From contig NZ_JH470338.1 of NCBI RefSeq assembly GCF_000239695.1, positions 927,327-991,326 of the forward strand: a stretch of DNA of 64,000 bases, in the 5' to 3' direction. The notes under the pieces were generated by a model that saw only the letters and a list, made by a program, of their open reading frames with translations, was not told the origin of the DNA and did no database searches. Position numbers and translations under genes: made by a program. This document shows positions 60,770 to 64,000 of this stretch, piece by piece. The DNA comes from Actinomyces graevenitzii C83 (lineage in GTDB: Bacteria; Actinomycetota; Actinomycetes; Actinomycetales; Actinomycetaceae). Each line of letters opens with the position of its first letter. Positions within the stretch are counted from its first letter, which is position 1.

Positions 60770-61942
60770 TTAAGCATGTGTGCTCGCAGCTGCGACGGCG
60801 TAAATCTCTTTGTACTTGGCAGCAAATGCGCCTAAAGCAAAACGACTCAGGCAGCTTTCGCGTCTGCGCTCGCGTCCAGCTTTATCGCGCGGCCAGGTAG
60901 AGACTTGCTTTATGGCAGCCCCCAGCTCGGTTGGGTCCGCGCTATCTACGACGACGCCGTCGCCGTCGCTAATGACCGTATTGGCACCCCAGGTGTCGGT
61001 AGCCACCAAAGCCGCCCCCGTAGCCAGAGCCTCAATTAGCACCATGCCGAAAGATTCGGTGATTGAGGGCAGTACAAATACGTCTAGCTGTTGGTTAAAG
61101 CCGGCCACATCCGTAATCATGCCCGGCAGTTCCAGTTGTTTTTCCACTCCCGCCTGGCGGGCGCATTGACGCAGACTGGCCTCAATTTCATCAGTTAGCG
61201 GGCCACCAATTATGAGCTGGGCATCTGCCCCCAGCTGGGCGGCAGCGAAGGACTTAATCACCAGCTCAGGGCGTTTAACCGGATCCAGCACCGACAAATG
61301 CCCCACCACCAGGGGCTTATGGCTGTGGTCTGATACCGTGACTGTCTCCAGCTCGGGCGGCAGTAAGTTGGGCACATAATCCCACTGACCCCCCAGGCGC
61401 TGGGCGATAAAATCGGCGTGACCGCGCGAAACCCCAATGCGTTTAGCGGCGCTGGCGGCCACCTGCTGCTCAGCGCGACGGCCTAGGCCGGTACGCACCG
61501 GCATGTGACCTAGTGAGCGGTGCTCGGTAAGCACCCAGGGCAGCCCATATTTGGCAGCCAATAGGTGGGTTAGGAAACCTGCCGGGTAAAGCGAGTGGGC
61601 GTGCAGCACATCGGGGCGCCCAAAGCGGCGTACATAGACCCTAAAAGCCTGCTCTAACTGGCTAAAGGCGGCGCGGGCATCAATCCAGCGGGCTTTAGGC
61701 AACCATGCCGGCAGATCCACGCGCACCACATTTAGGCCCTCTTCCTGACTGACACGTGGCCGCGAGCGCCGCGCGCTTAGGCCCCGGCGCCAGGCGGGCC
61801 CATAGACCGGGTGCATTTGCGGCGCCAACACGCCCATTTGCAATCCGGCGCCGGCCATGGCTTGGGCTTGTTGGCGGAAGAAAATTCCGTGTACGTCCTC
61901 TGGGCTGGCTGGATACCAGGAGGGAATTACCAGAACATGCAT
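60770..61942 (-). CDS. Family-4 glycosyltransferase
   Basis: 390 residues, GT-B. MHVLVIPSWYPASPEDVHGIFF (split here: IPSWYP is the hallmark) at the N-terminus, LHAHSLYPAG, GHLSVLDPVKRPELVIKSF and PSITESFGMVLIEALATGAA (donor Ex7E). Typical of exopolysaccharide GT4 enzymes. The ATG overlaps the upstream TAA by one base (TAATG). Donor unknown, possibly the UDP-uronate made by the next gene. Confidence 0.87.
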   Translation of the reverse strand: MHVLVIPSWYPASPEDVHGIFFRQQAQAMAGAGLQMGVLAPQMHPVYGPAWRRGLSARRSRPRVSQEEGLNVVRVDLPAWLPKARWIDARAAFSQLEQAFRVYVRRFGRPDVLHAHSLYPAGFLTHLLAAKYGLPWVLTEHRSLGHMPVRTGLGRRAEQQVAASAAKRIGVSRGHADFIAQRLGGQWDYVPNLLPPELETVTVSDHSHKPLVVGHLSVLDPVKRPELVIKSFAAAQLGADAQLIIGGPLTDEIEASLRQCARQAGVEKQLELPGMITDVAGFNQQLDVFVLPSITESFGMVLIEALATGAALVATDTWGANTVISDGDGVVVDSADPTELGAAIKQVSTWPRDKAGRERRRESCLSRFALGAFAAKYKEIYAVAAASTHA

Positions 61943-63060
61943 TACTCACCCATGATTTTGGTGATGTAACGCTCCCAGATCAGCAGCTGACTGTCGGCTG
62001 ACAGCTCACGGGCGTGGGCCTGGGAGGCGGCCTTGAATTCCTGTACTTGGGTTTTGGTTAGACCTTTTAGTACCTGGGCTAGGTCGCTGGCGCTGTAGCC
62101 TGGCGCCACCACGCCTAAGCTGGCTTCTTCAACGATGCGGGCCATCTCGGGGCTGGGGCCTACCACTACGCCTAGGCGGGCCTGTACAAAGTCAAAGAGC
62201 TTATTGGGCAGGGCGTTGGCGAAGTTGAAGTTGATGGGCGGCAGTAGGTGTACCCCTAGGTCGTAGCCGTTTAGAGTTTCAATTAGCTGCGCATAGGGCA
62301 CTGGCGGGTGCACGGTGATGGCACTGTTTTCCTGGGCTCGCTGTTTTAGGTGTTCTAGGTGCTCAGGGTCGTTGGGGGTTAGGTATAGGTCTAGGGTGCA
62401 GTTGCCGGCCTCGATGACGCCGTCCACGATGGCTTCAATGTTGCGTTCGCGGTGGGAGGTGCCTGAGTGCACTAGGCGGATGGGCTCAGCTACCGGGGTT
62501 GGGTTTAGCTGCCAGTAGGGGGTGGCGTTAGTGACTACCCCTACTTTGGCGCCGGTTTGTACCTCATATTCCTGCGCGATGCGCTTGGAAACGGTGGTGA
62601 CTGACTGGCAGCGCGGCAGGTAGCGCTGGCATAGCCACAGGTACCAGGGGCCAATACGCTTAGCCCAGGGGGCCTGTTCTTCCTGTAGGCGCGGGAAGTA
62701 TTCGTGGATGTCGGCGTGTACCCCTAGGCGTGGGCGTAGGGAGAGGGCTAGCGGCACGGTGTCGATGTCGTCAGCTAGGATGGCGTCGAATTTGAGGCCC
62801 TTGAGGGCTTTGGCGGCGTTGCGTACGTCTGGCATTAGCCAGTAGCCGGCTTTGTAGGCTTTTAGCTCTAGCAGCGCATCCCAGGTTTTGCCTGGCAAGG
62901 TGGCGTGGGTTAGCTCTAGGTGGCGTTTGACGCCTTCGGGGGCGGGGCCAAAGCCGCAGGTAGTGACCTCATATTTGGGGCTGAATAGGCGCACTTGTTT
63001 AAGTACTCGCGCGTCGCGAGCAATGGGGGAAAACGAGATAATCAGTAGTTTTTTGCTCAT
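61942..63060 (-). CDS. GT-B glycosyltransferase (group 1-like)
   Basis: 372 residues. KKLLIISFSPIARDARVLKQ at the N-terminus and NALPNKLFDFVQARLGVVVGP near the C-terminus resemble GT4-type enzymes that modify wall or capsule glycans. The middle has FDAILADDIDTVPLALSL. Strong Shine-Dalgarno AAGGAG before the ATG. The gene begins nine bases after the ABC transporter stop, in the same operon as the following GT4, dehydrogenase and DUF6541 genes. Confidence 0.82.
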   Translation of the reverse strand: MSKKLLIISFSPIARDARVLKQVRLFSPKYEVTTCGFGPAPEGVKRHLELTHATLPGKTWDALLELKAYKAGYWLMPDVRNAAKALKGLKFDAILADDIDTVPLALSLRPRLGVHADIHEYFPRLQEEQAPWAKRIGPWYLWLCQRYLPRCQSVTTVSKRIAQEYEVQTGAKVGVVTNATPYWQLNPTPVAEPIRLVHSGTSHRERNIEAIVDGVIEAGNCTLDLYLTPNDPEHLEHLKQRAQENSAITVHPPVPYAQLIETLNGYDLGVHLLPPINFNFANALPNKLFDFVQARLGVVVGPSPEMARIVEEASLGVVAPGYSASDLAQVLKGLTKTQVQEFKAASQAHARELSADSQLLIWERYITKIMGE

Positions 63061-63069
63061 ATCTGCTCC

Positions 63070-64000
63070 TTAGGCCAAGCCCGCTAGGTGTGCCTGTACG
63101 GCGAATTCGGGTTCTTTTTCTACCAGCTCATCGAAGGTGCCGCTGGCTTTGAGCTCACCGGCGCGCATGAAACAAATCATGTCGTTGTGGCGGATGGTTG
63201 ATAGGCGGTGTGCCACTGAGATCACCGTGACTTGGCCGTGCAGCTGGGAGATGGCATTGGCGACGGCGTCCTCGGTTTTGGTGTCTAGCGCACTGGTGGC
63301 CTCGTCTAGCACTAGCACCAGCGGGTCGGAGTATAGGGCGCGGGCGATACCTAGACGCTGGCGTTCACCGCCGGAGAGGGCCAGGCCGCGTTCACCGATA
63401 CGCTCATTGATGCCCTCTGGCCGCCCGGCGATCACCTGGGAGAGCTGGGCCATTTCAATGACTCGCTTTACGCGCTCTTCGTCATAGTCATCGCCCCAGG
63501 TCAGGGCGATGTTTTGGGCGATGGTGGCGTCAAAGAGGGTAACTTCCTGGGGGACGTAACCGACGCGTTTACGCCAGGCACCTAGCACGTCATCCATGTT
63601 TTGCTGGCCAATGAAAATCTGGCCCTGCTGGGGTACTAGTAGCCCCAAAATAATGTCTACTAGCGTGGATTTACCGCTGCCGGAGGTGCCCACAATACCT
63701 ACGGAGGAGCCCATGGGGATGGTTAGGCTTAGGTCTTTAACGGCGCTGGTTTGGGCGCTGGGGTAGGTGAAGGTGATGTTTTTTAGGCGCAATGCGTCAG
63801 GTTCGCCCTGTAGCTGCTGGGTGCCTAGGTCTTCAGCGTTTTCCTGGTAGCGCTTGGCGTCGTTGATGTCGCGCAGCACCGCCTCTAGGTGGGGCAGGGA
63901 GTTGGCAGTGGTGGTCATAACTGACTGGAAGGTCACGATGGTGGGCATGATCCTGAACCCGGCCACACCAAATAGGGCGATTGCGCTAAGCGCCCCGGTG
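63070..64000 (-). CDS. Exporter-type ABC transporter, fused permease/ATPase (partial)
   Basis: C-terminal ~309 codons of a longer gene whose 5' end lies beyond the right edge; the frame is open to the last base. A final transmembrane part (ALSAIALFGVAGFRIMPTI) is followed by a nucleotide-binding domain: Walker A GTSGSGKST, signature LSGGERQRLGIARAL, Walker B LVLDEATSALD and H-loop VAHRLS. MsbA/PglK-like exporters with this layout flip lipid-linked oligosaccharides. As first visible gene of the glycosyltransferase operon it probably exports a glycan intermediate, though peptide or lipid export cannot be excluded. Confidence 0.87.
   Translation of the reverse strand, partial: TGALSAIALFGVAGFRIMPTIVTFQSVMTTTANSLPHLEAVLRDINDAKRYQENAEDLGTQQLQGEPDALRLKNITFTYPSAQTSAVKDLSLTIPMGSSVGIVGTSGSGKSTLVDIILGLLVPQQGQIFIGQQNMDDVLGAWRKRVGYVPQEVTLFDATIAQNIALTWGDDYDEERVKRVIEMAQLSQVIAGRPEGINERIGERGLALSGGERQRLGIARALYSDPLVLVLDEATSALDTKTEDAVANAISQLHGQVTVISVAHRLSTIRHNDMICFMRAGELKASGTFDELVEKEPEFAVQAHLAGLA

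Overview
The window comes from a moderately GC-rich actinobacterium, most likely an Actinomycetaceae-type organism. Lineage markers are a WhiB2/WhmD regulator, AdnA/AdnB-type helicase-nucleases, DUF3107, DUF3117, DUF5719, TIGR03089, a PRC/MgtE-N/CBS protein and an RmlC-RmlD fusion. No mycolate genes are seen. CTA leucine codons and the tetranucleotide CTAG are strikingly common. No rRNA, tRNA, CRISPR array, transposase or integrase was recognised.

Layout. (1) 1-14.7 kb: recombination and housekeeping genes: adnB-like (cut by the left edge), adnA-like, DUF3107, a ferritin-like protein, a DEAD-box helicase, MarC, a PHP phosphoesterase, aminopeptidase P, MgtE/CBS and DUF1003. (2) 14.8-19.1 kb: Mrp ATPase, O-methyltransferase, TatB, DUF3117 and a LOG-family protein. 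From memory, blocks 1 and 2 echo the M. tuberculosis neighbourhoods Rv3201c-Rv3213c and Rv1205-Rv1232c. (3) 19.4-31.3 kb: a sortase-type FG-GAP surface protein, then a conserved actinobacterial block (zincin-like protein, DUF5719, giant glycosyltransferase, WhiB, TIGR03089, ManA). This block is interrupted at 28.2-29.9 kb by an AT-richer cassette (coupled I36-family secreted protein plus lipoprotein). The cassette is bracketed by two copies of the same terminator-like palindrome.

(4) 31.4 kb to the right edge: a large cell-surface glycan locus. dTDP-rhamnose synthesis is complete but dispersed (RmlA, RmlC-RmlD fusion, RmlB). A phosphocholine-type lic module (HTH-LicC-LicA fusion, LicB-like permease, double LicD) is followed directly by a flippase and a glycosyltransferase. 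Then come glycosyltransferases and GT-C/DUF2142 membrane proteins, a Wzm/Wzt ABC exporter with RgpF and an epimerase, DUF6541, a nucleotide-sugar dehydrogenase, two more glycosyltransferases and the C-terminal part of a third exporter-type ABC protein.

Inferred working model: rhamnose-containing wall polysaccharides are assembled on lipid carriers, exported by ABC and/or flippase routes, and one glycan is decorated with phosphocholine or a related phospho-substituent by the LicD domains. Operons are tightly packed, with 1-4 nt stop/start overlaps. GTG and TTG starts are common. Several conserved enzymes carry low-complexity Ala/Pro/Ser/Asp/Gln-rich insertions.
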